Positions 39,735 to 47,398 of a DNA stretch of 64,000 bases are shown here, one piece after another. The stretch is from Terriglobus aquaticus (GTDB lineage: Bacteria > Acidobacteriota > Terriglobia > Terriglobales > Acidobacteriaceae): the NCBI RefSeq assembly GCF_025685415.1, contig NZ_JAGSYB010000001.1:372001-436000 (forward strand), written 5' to 3'. Every line of letters starts with the position of its first letter. The first letter of the stretch is position 1. The position numbers were made by a program, and so were the translations under genes. The notes below the pieces were generated by a model. The model was not told the DNA's origin. It worked only from the letters and a program-made list of their open reading frames with translations, and did no database searches.

Positions 39735-40397
39735 ATGCCCGGTCTCTTTCCAATCTTCCTCAAGCTCACCGCGCGCCCTTGCCTCGTCGTCGGCGCCGGC
39801 AGCATCGCTGAAGGCAAGATCGTCTCCATGGTCGAGGCCGAAGCCGACGTCACGGTTGTCGCCACGCGCGCCAGCAGTCGCGTGCAGCAACTCGCGGCAG
39901 ACGGCGCCATCCGCCTTCACCTTCGCCCGTATCAGACCGACGACATGCAAGGCATCTTCCTCGCCGTAGCCGGCACCGACGTGCCCGAGGTCAACCGTCA
40001 GGTCTTCGCCGACGCCCAACAGCGCAACACACTCATCAATGCCGTCGACGATCCGCCCTACTGCGACTACTACTTCCCGTCGATCGTTCGCCGCGGTGAC
40101 CTGCAGATCGCCATCTCCACTGCCGGCGAGAGCCCCGCGCTCGCGCAGCAACTTCGCAGGGACTTGAACGAACAGCTTCCGCTCGACCTCGGTCCGTGGC
40201 TGATGGAGCTCGGCCGTCTCCGCCGCGAAGTCCTGCAAATGGAACCGCTCGGTGAGCCGCGCAAGCTCCTTCTGCACCAGCTCGCCACGCGCGAGGTCTG
40301 CGGTGCCGAGGCCTGTCCTTCCCGCCAGATCGCCCGAGCCCACGCTCGCGAGCATTACCCGGATCGCAACCCGGCTCCAGGAATCGAACACGGATGA
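39735..40397 (+). CDS. Precorrin-2 dehydrogenase / sirohydrochlorin ferrochelatase
   Basis: 220 residues with the Rossmann start LFPIFLKLTARPCLVVGAGSIAEGKI and the segment INAVDDPPYCDYYFPSIVRRGDLQIAISTAGESP that typifies SirC/Met8p and the N-terminal domain of CysG. It oxidises precorrin-2 and may also insert iron. The C-terminal end carries a cysteine pair (REVCGAEACPS). Its stop overlaps the next gene by four bases, giving a two-protein version of CysG. Confidence 0.9.
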   Translation: MPGLFPIFLKLTARPCLVVGAGSIAEGKIVSMVEAEADVTVVATRASSRVQQLAADGAIRLHLRPYQTDDMQGIFLAVAGTDVPEVNRQVFADAQQRNTLINAVDDPPYCDYYFPSIVRRGDLQIAISTAGESPALAQQLRRDLNEQLPLDLGPWLMELGRLRREVLQMEPLGEPRKLLLHQLATREVCGAEACPSRQIARAHAREHYPDRNPAPGIEHG

Positions 40398-41167
40398 GCA
40401 CCGCACCGCAGAAGGGAACCGTCTATCTGGTCGGTGCCGGCCCCGGCGACCCTGACCTGCTCACCCTGCGCGCCGCACGCCTCCTCGCCACCGCAGACCT
40501 CGTCCTCTACGACGACCTGGTCTCGCCCGAAGTTCTCGCCCTCTGCGGCCCGCATACGGAACGGGCCAGTGTCGGCAAGCGCTGCGGCCGCGCCCGCATC
40601 ACGCAGGACGGCATCCACGCGCTCCTCATCGACGCCGCCCATCGCGGTCTGTCGGTCGTCCGCCTCAAGTCCGGCGATCCGCTCATCTTCGGCCGCGCCG
40701 CCGAAGAACTGGAAGCTCTCCGGACCGCCGGCATTCCGGTCGAAATCGTGCCGGGCATCTCCGCCGTTTTCGCGGCCGGTGCCGCCGTCCAGGTGCCACT
40801 CACGGACCGCAACACCGCCTCCAAGCTCATCCTGGTCGCCGGTCACCCTGCCAGCCACAAGACCCCACCCAGCAGCCGGAATCCGGCCGATCCCGAAGCC
40901 GAATCGCTGCTCTGGACCGGTCCGCTCCCTGCCGACGCCACCCTCGCCATCTACATGCCGGGCCGCAGCGCTGCCGCTATCGCGGAAGAACTTCGCCGCT
41001 CCGGTGCTCCCGAAGACCTGCCCTGCATCGCCATCTCGCAGGTCGCCACACCGCGGCAGCACATCGCCGCCGCCCGCCTGGCAAACTTTGCCGGTATCGA
41101 ACTTGGCCTCACTCCCGTCCTCATTCTCGCGGGCTATGCCATGGGCGCGCTGCTCCCTGAAAATTAA
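40394..41167 (+). CDS. cobA: Uroporphyrinogen-III C-methyltransferase
   Basis: 257 residues. The methyltransferase family marks are GTVYLVGAGPGDPDLLTLRA, VVRLKSGDPLIFGRAAEELEAL and VEIVPGISAVFAAGA, ending in LTPVLILAGYAMGALL. It makes precorrin-2 from uroporphyrinogen III, the first siroheme step. The start overlaps sirC (ATGA). Together with the upstream gene it supplies the reductase with its prosthetic group. Confidence 0.93.
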   Translation: MSTAPQKGTVYLVGAGPGDPDLLTLRAARLLATADLVLYDDLVSPEVLALCGPHTERASVGKRCGRARITQDGIHALLIDAAHRGLSVVRLKSGDPLIFGRAAEELEALRTAGIPVEIVPGISAVFAAGAAVQVPLTDRNTASKLILVAGHPASHKTPPSSRNPADPEAESLLWTGPLPADATLAIYMPGRSAAAIAEELRRSGAPEDLPCIAISQVATPRQHIAAARLANFAGIELGLTPVLILAGYAMGALLPEN

Positions 41168-41318
41168 AGCTGCTGCACCGGCATCGGTGCACACCCGCGC
41201 AACTCCCATCAGCACAGGAACTTACACGTAAATACCGGTAGTAGAAGAACTTAGCGTCCGTCCCAAGCGCAACTCCGCTAAAATGAGGAACTTGCAAAAA
41301 GCAGGGGAGGGGGCACCC

Positions 41319-42194
41319 ATGCGCATCCATCTGGTCGACGGCACCTACGAACTCTTCCGCCACTACCACGCCCTGCCCAAACTGCAGGACGGCCAAGGCC
41401 GTGAAGTCGCCGCCGTGCGCGGCGTTCTCGCCTCCATGCTCTCGCTCGTCAAGGAAGGCGCAACGCACATCGGCATTGCCACCGACCACATCATCGAGTC
41501 GTTCCGCAACGACCTGTACCCCGGCTACAAGACCGGCGCTGGCGTACCCGAAGACCTGATGGCGCAATTTCCGCTGCTCGAGGAAGCCTTGCGTGCCCTC
41601 GGCTTGGCCGTCTGGGCCATGACCGAGTTTGAGGCCGACGACGCCCTCGCCGCAGCCGCACAGAAGGCCGCGGAAGACCCGCGCGTCGAGCAGGTGCTCA
41701 TCTGCACGCCTGACAAAGACCTCGCACAGTGCGTCGTTGGCGACCGCGTCATCCAATTCGATCGCCGCAAGCGCGAAGCTCGCAACGAAGCCGGCGTCGT
41801 TGCCAAGTTCGGTGTGCCGCCCGCATCCATCGCCGATTACCTCGCCCTCGTCGGCGACACCGCCGACGGCTATCCCGGCCTGCCCGGCTGGGGCGCAAAG
41901 GGCACCGCAGCCGTCCTCGCGAAATATGGCCACATCGACGCGATCCCCACCGACTTCCGCACCTGGAACGTGCGCGTGACCAATCCCGCAGCGCTCAGCG
42001 AAACTCTGCAAAGCCGCATGGAAGACGCGTTGCTCTTCCGCACCCTGGCGACGCTGCGCACCGACACCGACGTCTTTGCGACCGTGGACGATCTGCAATG
42101 GCGCGGACCAACCGATGCCTTCGAACCGCTCGCCGCCATCCTCGACGCGAATGTGAAACGCGAAACTGGCCGAGGCGCCAAGCTCAAGGTTTAG
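41319..42194 (+). CDS. 5'-3' exonuclease (PolA N-terminal domain-like)
   Basis: 291 residues from ATG 41319, which has GGGAGGGGGC upstream. The FEN-type metal ligands are visible: HLVDGTYELFRHY at the N-terminus, MTEFEADDALAAAA, ICTPDKDLAQCV, then the helix-hairpin-helix region DYLALVGDTADGYPGLPGWGAKGTAA. It is the stand-alone flap exonuclease type found beside or instead of the PolA domain. The gene converges with the amino-sugar operon. Confidence 0.9.
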   Translation: MRIHLVDGTYELFRHYHALPKLQDGQGREVAAVRGVLASMLSLVKEGATHIGIATDHIIESFRNDLYPGYKTGAGVPEDLMAQFPLLEEALRALGLAVWAMTEFEADDALAAAAQKAAEDPRVEQVLICTPDKDLAQCVVGDRVIQFDRRKREARNEAGVVAKFGVPPASIADYLALVGDTADGYPGLPGWGAKGTAAVLAKYGHIDAIPTDFRTWNVRVTNPAALSETLQSRMEDALLFRTLATLRTDTDVFATVDDLQWRGPTDAFEPLAAILDANVKRETGRGAKLKV

Positions 42195-42239
42195 CGGGCG
42201 CTCTGTACCCGTGCGTTACGGGCCAGCAGCGCTCGCCCG
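42195..42239. terminator. Possible terminator between converging genes
   Basis: CGGGCG (42195-42200) pairs with CGCCCG (42234-42239), and inside it CCCGT (42208-42212) pairs with ACGGG (42218-42222) around GCGTT. It lies between the exonuclease stop and the fusion gene stop, and TTATTCTC follows on the plus strand. Confidence 0.4.
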
Positions 42240-42245
42240 TTATTC

Positions 42246-45200
42246 TCAAGGACGGTTCTGTGTAGGCGGCAGATACCCGTAAAGCAAATGCTTTGACCTC
42301 GTCTCGCGGAAGGCCTGAAGGCCCGCTTCCCACATCGCCGCAATCTCATGCGGATCCTTGCCCGCCTGCAAAGCATCCAGCGTCGCCTGGTTAAGCAGGA
42401 TCCCGTTCGCCTTCGCCAGCAAGAACTGTTGCGGGTATTGCGCGTGCAGGGCAGCAAGCAGTTCCAGGCCGAACTCAGCCGCGTCGAACCGCTCGCGGTC
42501 ATTCACCGTGAAGCGCAAGCCATGCACCTGCTGACCGGCAAACGGGTACGGCTTGGTTGGCGTGAAGCTCGTTGTGCTGACTTCAACGCCAACCAGTTTC
42601 CGCGCATTGAGTGCGTCTGCAAGCTTCTGCGCTTCGGCATCACTCGCGATCCAGGCTGCACCGATCTGCTCAAACGGTGCGTCTGTTCCTCGGCCAACTG
42701 AGACGTTCGTGAACTCCAGAAATGCGAGGCCTGGGTAAAGCGTCGCCGCCTCAAGCCGCTGCAGATTCGGGCTAGGATTCACCCATACCAAGCCTGCCTC
42801 GTCGTACCACAGCCCGCGCTGGTAGTTCGCTACAGGGACGACGCTGAGATCGCATTGCAGGTGCTTCTCGCCATGAACGTAGCGTGCGAGTTCACCCAGC
42901 GTGAGCCCGTGCTGCGTCGGCTCCTGCATGTAGGCGATGTAACGTTCCGTGCCCGCGTCGTTGACCGGCCCGTTCACGATCTCGCCACTCAGCAGGGCAG
43001 GGCGATCCAGCACCATTACGAGGGGCTTGTTGCTCGCCTGCGAAGCGGCTTCCAGAAAGTACCCCACCACGGTCTCGTACGTGTAAAAGCGAACGCCCGC
43101 ATCCTGCAGATCGATGAACACCGCATCCAGCTTCTGCATGTCGGCTTGCTTTGGCCGCCGGTCTTCCGGCTTTGCACCGTAAAGTGAGAGCACCGGCAGC
43201 CCGGTCGCGCTGTCGGTTGCATTGCCGATGCCCTCGCGGTCTTCGACACCGGCGAGGCCGTGCTCCGGCGAGAAGAGCGTCGTCAGCTTCGCGCCCGCCA
43301 CTGCCTTCGGCAGATCCTGCGCGAGTACATCGACCGTACGGCGGCCGGCCGAGTCCACGCCCGTATTGTTGGTCAGCAGCCCAACCCGCAGCGGATGCCC
43401 GACCGCCTGTTGTAGCTGGCGAAGCCGCTCAAACCGTATTTGCTCCAGGACGTCGATGCCGGTGAGCACCTTGCCTCCGGTGGCGTTCGCGCCAGCGTAT
43501 GGCTGGTACAGATGCAACGCTTGGGCGGCTGCGGTCGCGACCTTGCCACGAAGCGGTGTGATGGCTTTGCCGCCGCGGGGATGCACAGCATTCGCGAGCA
43601 GGATCACGTACGTGTTGGATCGCGGATCCATCCAGATCGACGTTCCGGTGAATCCCGTGTGTCCGAAGCTGCCCACCGGAAACACGGTGCCGCGCGGCCG
43701 CGAGAAAGGCGAATCAACATCCCATCCAAAGCCACGCAACCACTTGCCGCGCGCTGGCTGCTCCGGCTCGCACATCAGCCGCAGCGTCTCTGTCTTCAGC
43801 GGAAACACACTCGGGCGGCCGGCCAGGCGATCCAGCAGCGCCTGCGCGAAGACCGACACATCGTGCGCAGTTGAGAACACACCCGCGTGTCCGGCAACAC
43901 CACCCATGCGGCGAGTAGTTGGGTCGTGCACAATGCCGCGCAACAGTTCATCGTGCGTCATGGGTTTGTCATCGTTATGCGCCGTAGGTGCAATGCGCGC
44001 CATCTGTGACGGCGAGGGCAGATAGCCCGTGTCGACCATGCCGAGTGGTTGGAAGATGTGCTTTGCGGCGTACACCTGAAGCGGTTCGCCGCTAAGCTTC
44101 TCAACCAGCGCACCCAGGGTGATGAAGTTGATGTCGGAATACTTGAAGGTGACGCCCGGCGGTCCGTACGGAACGGACTCCATGGCGCGCTTCACGCCCT
44201 CTGCCTTGCCGCTCCACACGTCCTTCAGGTTCACGTCTTCGCTCAAGCCGGAGTAGTGGGTCAACAGTTCGCGAATCGTGATGTTGCTCTTGCCGTTTGC
44301 CGCAAAGTCGGGCAGATACTTCACCACCGGATCGTCGAACTGCAGCTTGCCCTGTTCGTACAACTGCATGATCGAGGTCGCGGTACTCAGGCATTTCGAG
44401 AGCGAAGCCATGTCGAAGATCGTGTCTTCCGTCATGGGCTCGAACGCTGGTTCAATTGCCCGGTGTCCGTAAGCGTGGTGATAGACAACCTGTCCGTTGT
44501 GCCCGACCACTAGCACCGCGCCGGGCAGGTCATGCTCCGCAACCGCGTCGTTGATCAGCGTATCGAGCGGGGAAAAGTCGTATCCCGTGACGGCGGCCTG
44601 CGTCGGTGCTGGAACCTGCGACACGAGGGAGGAACCCGGCACCAAGAGGACTCCACATACGACGATCACGATTGCGCGTTGCCGAGCGCGCCCGGGCAGG
44701 CTCGCCAGCGCTCCTACGGCAAAGGTAACCACCGAACCAATCAATACATACCAGGTGTACGCCACGTGCGGTGCTGCAAGGACCACGTCATGATCTCCAC
44801 GGTGAAGGACAACGTTCATGCCCGCGGGCGCGAGCCAAAGGAAGAGATTGAGCGCAAAGCCAACAATCATGCCGGCGATCGCTCCACTTTGCGTGGCAAA
44901 GCGAGTCAGAGTTCCCAGAAGGAAGACGCCAAGCAGGGAGCCGTACGCGACCGAGGCGATTGAAAGACCCGTCTCGACAACGTGCCCCTTGCCGCCGTTT
45001 TCCACGGAGTAGACCGCAATTGCGAACAGCACCAGTGCCCATAGGAGCGTGCTGGTGCGAGAGAGCAGGTTGCGTGCCCGATCGCTGCTGGCCGGCCGCA
45101 GCTTCAGGTAGAAATCCACCACGGTTGTGGAAGCAAGGGAGTTGAGCGCGGCAGATAGATTGCTCATGGCAGCAGCCAGGATCGCGGCAATGAGCAGGCC

Positions 45201-46181
45201 GGCAACGCCGACCGGCATCTGTTGCACGATGAAGGCGGGGAAGATGCGGTCGGCCGCATGCACGGTCTGCGCCGCCGGATGCTGGCCATAGAACGCGTAG
45301 AGGCCGGAACCGATCAGCAGGAAGAGCGTGAACTGCAGCAGCACCACGCCGCCCGAGGCGAGAAGGGCAACTCGCGAGTCGCGCAGATTCTTCGCTGCAA
45401 GCAGGCGCTGCACCATCAATTGATCGGTGCCGTGCGAGGCCATGGTGAGGAACGCGCCGCCGATCAGGCCCGCCCAGAAGGTGTACGTCGACGTCAGGTT
45501 CAGGGTGAAGTCGAGCACATGGAGCTTGCCGGCTGCGGCGGTCACGGCGTGAATCGTGGACCAGCCGCCGCTCACTTTGCCGCCCAAAGTAAAGAGGGCG
45601 ACCAGTGTGCCTCCGATGTACAGGAGCATCTGCACGACGTCGGTCCAGATGACCGCGGTCATGCCGCCCTCAAACGAGTACACCACCGTCAACGCCATGA
45701 TGATGGCGATGCTGACGATGTCGTTCGTGCCGATCGCAAGGCCGACAACGATGCTCACGGCGAAGACGCGCACGCCCTCTGCCGCAGCGCGTGTCAGTAG
45801 AAACAGGCCGGCGGTCACCTTGTGCAGCACAGGGCCGAAGCGGCGATCAATCAGCTGATACGCGGTAAACAGTTCGCCCTGAAAGTAGCGCGGCAGGAAA
45901 AGAACGCACAGCACGACGCGGCCGACCATGTAGCCAAAGACAAGCTGCAGGAACGTCCAATTGCCACCAAAGGCGATGCCGGGCACGCTGATGATGGTGA
46001 GCGTGCTGGTCTCTGCCGAGACGATGGACAGCGCGATGGCCCACCACGGCACGTTACGGCCTGCCAAAAAGTAGCTGGACAGCGATTTGTCCTGCTTGCG
46101 AAAGCGCAGGCCGAAGAGTGTGATGCCGAGCAGGTACGCGGCGATCAGAATCAGGTCAAATGTGTGAAGCCGCGTGGGCAT
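42246..46181 (-). CDS. Fusion: sodium:solute symporter + beta-lactamase-like hydrolase + NamZ (DUF1343) exo-muramidase
   Basis: One uninterrupted 1311-residue frame. Residues 1-495 are an SSS symporter of about 13 helices (SSYFLAGRNVPWWAIALSIVSAETST; ILAAAMSNLSAALNSLASTT). Residues 498-525 are an extra hydrophobic stretch (RQRAIVIVVCGVLLVPGSSL) that looks like a former signal peptide. Residues 530-895 are a class C beta-lactamase-like domain with SLSK (593-596), YSD (681-683) and HTG (841-843). Residues 905-1311 are NamZ/DUF1343: TLFSPEHGL (near 970), VFIDLQDAGVRFYTY (near 1025) and ATLYPGLAFLEFTNVSVGRGTDAPFEQIG. NamZ removes MurNAc from non-reducing ends. ATG 46181 starts the symporter; 96 upstream codons are ignored. 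It is third in the operon, 35 bases after nagA. Confidence 0.9.
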   Translation of the reverse strand: MPTRLHTFDLILIAAYLLGITLFGLRFRKQDKSLSSYFLAGRNVPWWAIALSIVSAETSTLTIISVPGIAFGGNWTFLQLVFGYMVGRVVLCVLFLPRYFQGELFTAYQLIDRRFGPVLHKVTAGLFLLTRAAAEGVRVFAVSIVVGLAIGTNDIVSIAIIMALTVVYSFEGGMTAVIWTDVVQMLLYIGGTLVALFTLGGKVSGGWSTIHAVTAAAGKLHVLDFTLNLTSTYTFWAGLIGGAFLTMASHGTDQLMVQRLLAAKNLRDSRVALLASGGVVLLQFTLFLLIGSGLYAFYGQHPAAQTVHAADRIFPAFIVQQMPVGVAGLLIAAILAAAMSNLSAALNSLASTTVVDFYLKLRPASSDRARNLLSRTSTLLWALVLFAIAVYSVENGGKGHVVETGLSIASVAYGSLLGVFLLGTLTRFATQSGAIAGMIVGFALNLFLWLAPAGMNVVLHRGDHDVVLAAPHVAYTWYVLIGSVVTFAVGALASLPGRARQRAIVIVVCGVLLVPGSSLVSQVPAPTQAAVTGYDFSPLDTLINDAVAEHDLPGAVLVVGHNGQVVYHHAYGHRAIEPAFEPMTEDTIFDMASLSKCLSTATSIMQLYEQGKLQFDDPVVKYLPDFAANGKSNITIRELLTHYSGLSEDVNLKDVWSGKAEGVKRAMESVPYGPPGVTFKYSDINFITLGALVEKLSGEPLQVYAAKHIFQPLGMVDTGYLPSPSQMARIAPTAHNDDKPMTHDELLRGIVHDPTTRRMGGVAGHAGVFSTAHDVSVFAQALLDRLAGRPSVFPLKTETLRLMCEPEQPARGKWLRGFGWDVDSPFSRPRGTVFPVGSFGHTGFTGTSIWMDPRSNTYVILLANAVHPRGGKAITPLRGKVATAAAQALHLYQPYAGANATGGKVLTGIDVLEQIRFERLRQLQQAVGHPLRVGLLTNNTGVDSAGRRTVDVLAQDLPKAVAGAKLTTLFSPEHGLAGVEDREGIGNATDSATGLPVLSLYGAKPEDRRPKQADMQKLDAVFIDLQDAGVRFYTYETVVGYFLEAASQASNKPLVMVLDRPALLSGEIVNGPVNDAGTERYIAYMQEPTQHGLTLGELARYVHGEKHLQCDLSVVPVANYQRGLWYDEAGLVWVNPSPNLQRLEAATLYPGLAFLEFTNVSVGRGTDAPFEQIGAAWIASDAEAQKLADALNARKLVGVEVSTTSFTPTKPYPFAGQQVHGLRFTVNDRERFDAAEFGLELLAALHAQYPQQFLLAKANGILLNQATLDALQAGKDPHEIAAMWEAGLQAFRETRSKHLLYGYLPPTQNRP

Positions 46182-46216
46182 AGCGTTGAGTGTAGGCGAA
46201 GGGCAGGCCAATTGGA

Positions 46217-47398
46217 TTAGGCAAACGGCAGGTGTTCGCCCCGAAGCACTGTACCGCGGAACGCTCCGGCTTTGTCGAACACCGTGAAGCTGGCTTCGGC
46301 GCCAGGAACCATGCCGGCTTGCTCGTCGGCAAGCCCCAGCAGAGCAGCCGGATTGTGCGTGGCCAGGCGGACCGCGGTGGCGAGGGAAGCGCCGGTGAAC
46401 GCTTGCAGGTTCGCAACGGCTCGCTGCATGGTCAAAACGGAACCGGCCAGCACGCCGCTGGAGGTGCACACGCCATCGCGCACCGTCACGTCCAACTCGC
46501 CTAGCTTGTAATCGCCATCGGGCATGCCGGTCGCAGCCATGCCGTCGGTGACGAGGATGGCCCGGTTCTCGCCCTTGCTGCGGAACCAGAGCCGCACCGC
46601 CTCAGGTGTGGTGTGGATGCCGTCGCAGATCAGTTCCGCAAACAGGTCCGCGTCGTCCAGCGTGACGCCGAGAATGCCCGGCTCGCGGTGGTCGAGCGCG
46701 CGCATCGCATTGAAGGTATGCGTTGCAGAGACAGCCTGTGTGGGAGCGGCCCTGCGCGCCGTCGCGATTCCACTGCGTGTCTCCGCAGCCGTGGCGTTGG
46801 AGTGGCCCATCGACAAGCGCACGCCTGAGGCAGCGGCATGCGCGATCAACTCCGTTGCGCCCTCCGTTTCAGGAGCGATGGTCATCAGCCGAATGTGACC
46901 GCGCGCTGCCTGCTGAAAGCGATCGAAAAGGCCGATCGACGGCGGCAGAATGTTGGCCACGGGGTGCACGCCACGCTTTGCATGCGAGATGAAAGGGCCC
47001 TCCAGGTGTATGCCGATTGGGCGTGCACCTGCTGCGGTTGGCTCACTCTCGATGCTGTCCGCCAACGCTTCGAGAGCGCTAAGCGTGTGATCGATCGGCG
47101 CGGTCACCGTCGTGGCGAGGAAGCTTGTCGTACCGAAGCGCGCCAGCATGCATGCGGTGGTTTCCACCGCATCCTGGGTTCCTTCCATCACGTCGCGCCC
47201 GCCCGCGCCGTGCACGTGGACATCCAAGAAACCAGGCGCAAGGGTGGCGTCGCCCAGATCGAGTGTGTTCGCGGGCAGCTCTGCTTCCGCACGCGTCGAG
47301 ATGCGCTCGACGACGCCGTCGCGCACGAAGAGTAGCGGCTGATTGAGCGCTCCGTTCGGCAGCAGCAAACGCGCTGCGGTGATCGCGGTGTGCGGCAT
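46217..47398 (-). CDS. nagA: N-acetylglucosamine-6-phosphate deacetylase
   Basis: 393 residues. Amidohydrolase family marks: APGFLDVHVHGAGGRD, IGIHLEGPFISHAKRGVHP (Glu metal ligand), RLSMGHSNATAAE, THTFNAMRALDHREPGILG and the catalytic Asp in AILVTDGMAATGMP. It deacetylates GlcNAc-6-P to GlcN-6-P, the committed amino-sugar step. Its ATG overlaps the hexosaminidase stop by one base (TGATG), and the fusion gene follows. No nagB or GlcNAc kinase is in the window. Confidence 0.93.
   Translation of the reverse strand: MPHTAITAARLLLPNGALNQPLLFVRDGVVERISTRAEAELPANTLDLGDATLAPGFLDVHVHGAGGRDVMEGTQDAVETTACMLARFGTTSFLATTVTAPIDHTLSALEALADSIESEPTAAGARPIGIHLEGPFISHAKRGVHPVANILPPSIGLFDRFQQAARGHIRLMTIAPETEGATELIAHAAASGVRLSMGHSNATAAETRSGIATARRAAPTQAVSATHTFNAMRALDHREPGILGVTLDDADLFAELICDGIHTTPEAVRLWFRSKGENRAILVTDGMAATGMPDGDYKLGELDVTVRDGVCTSSGVLAGSVLTMQRAVANLQAFTGASLATAVRLATHNPAALLGLADEQAGMVPGAEASFTVFDKAGAFRGTVLRGEHLPFA

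Noticed and set aside
46182-46469. 96-codon N-terminal extension of the symporter fusion
   Set aside because: Arg/Ser-rich and overlapping nagA; homology starts at ATG 46181.
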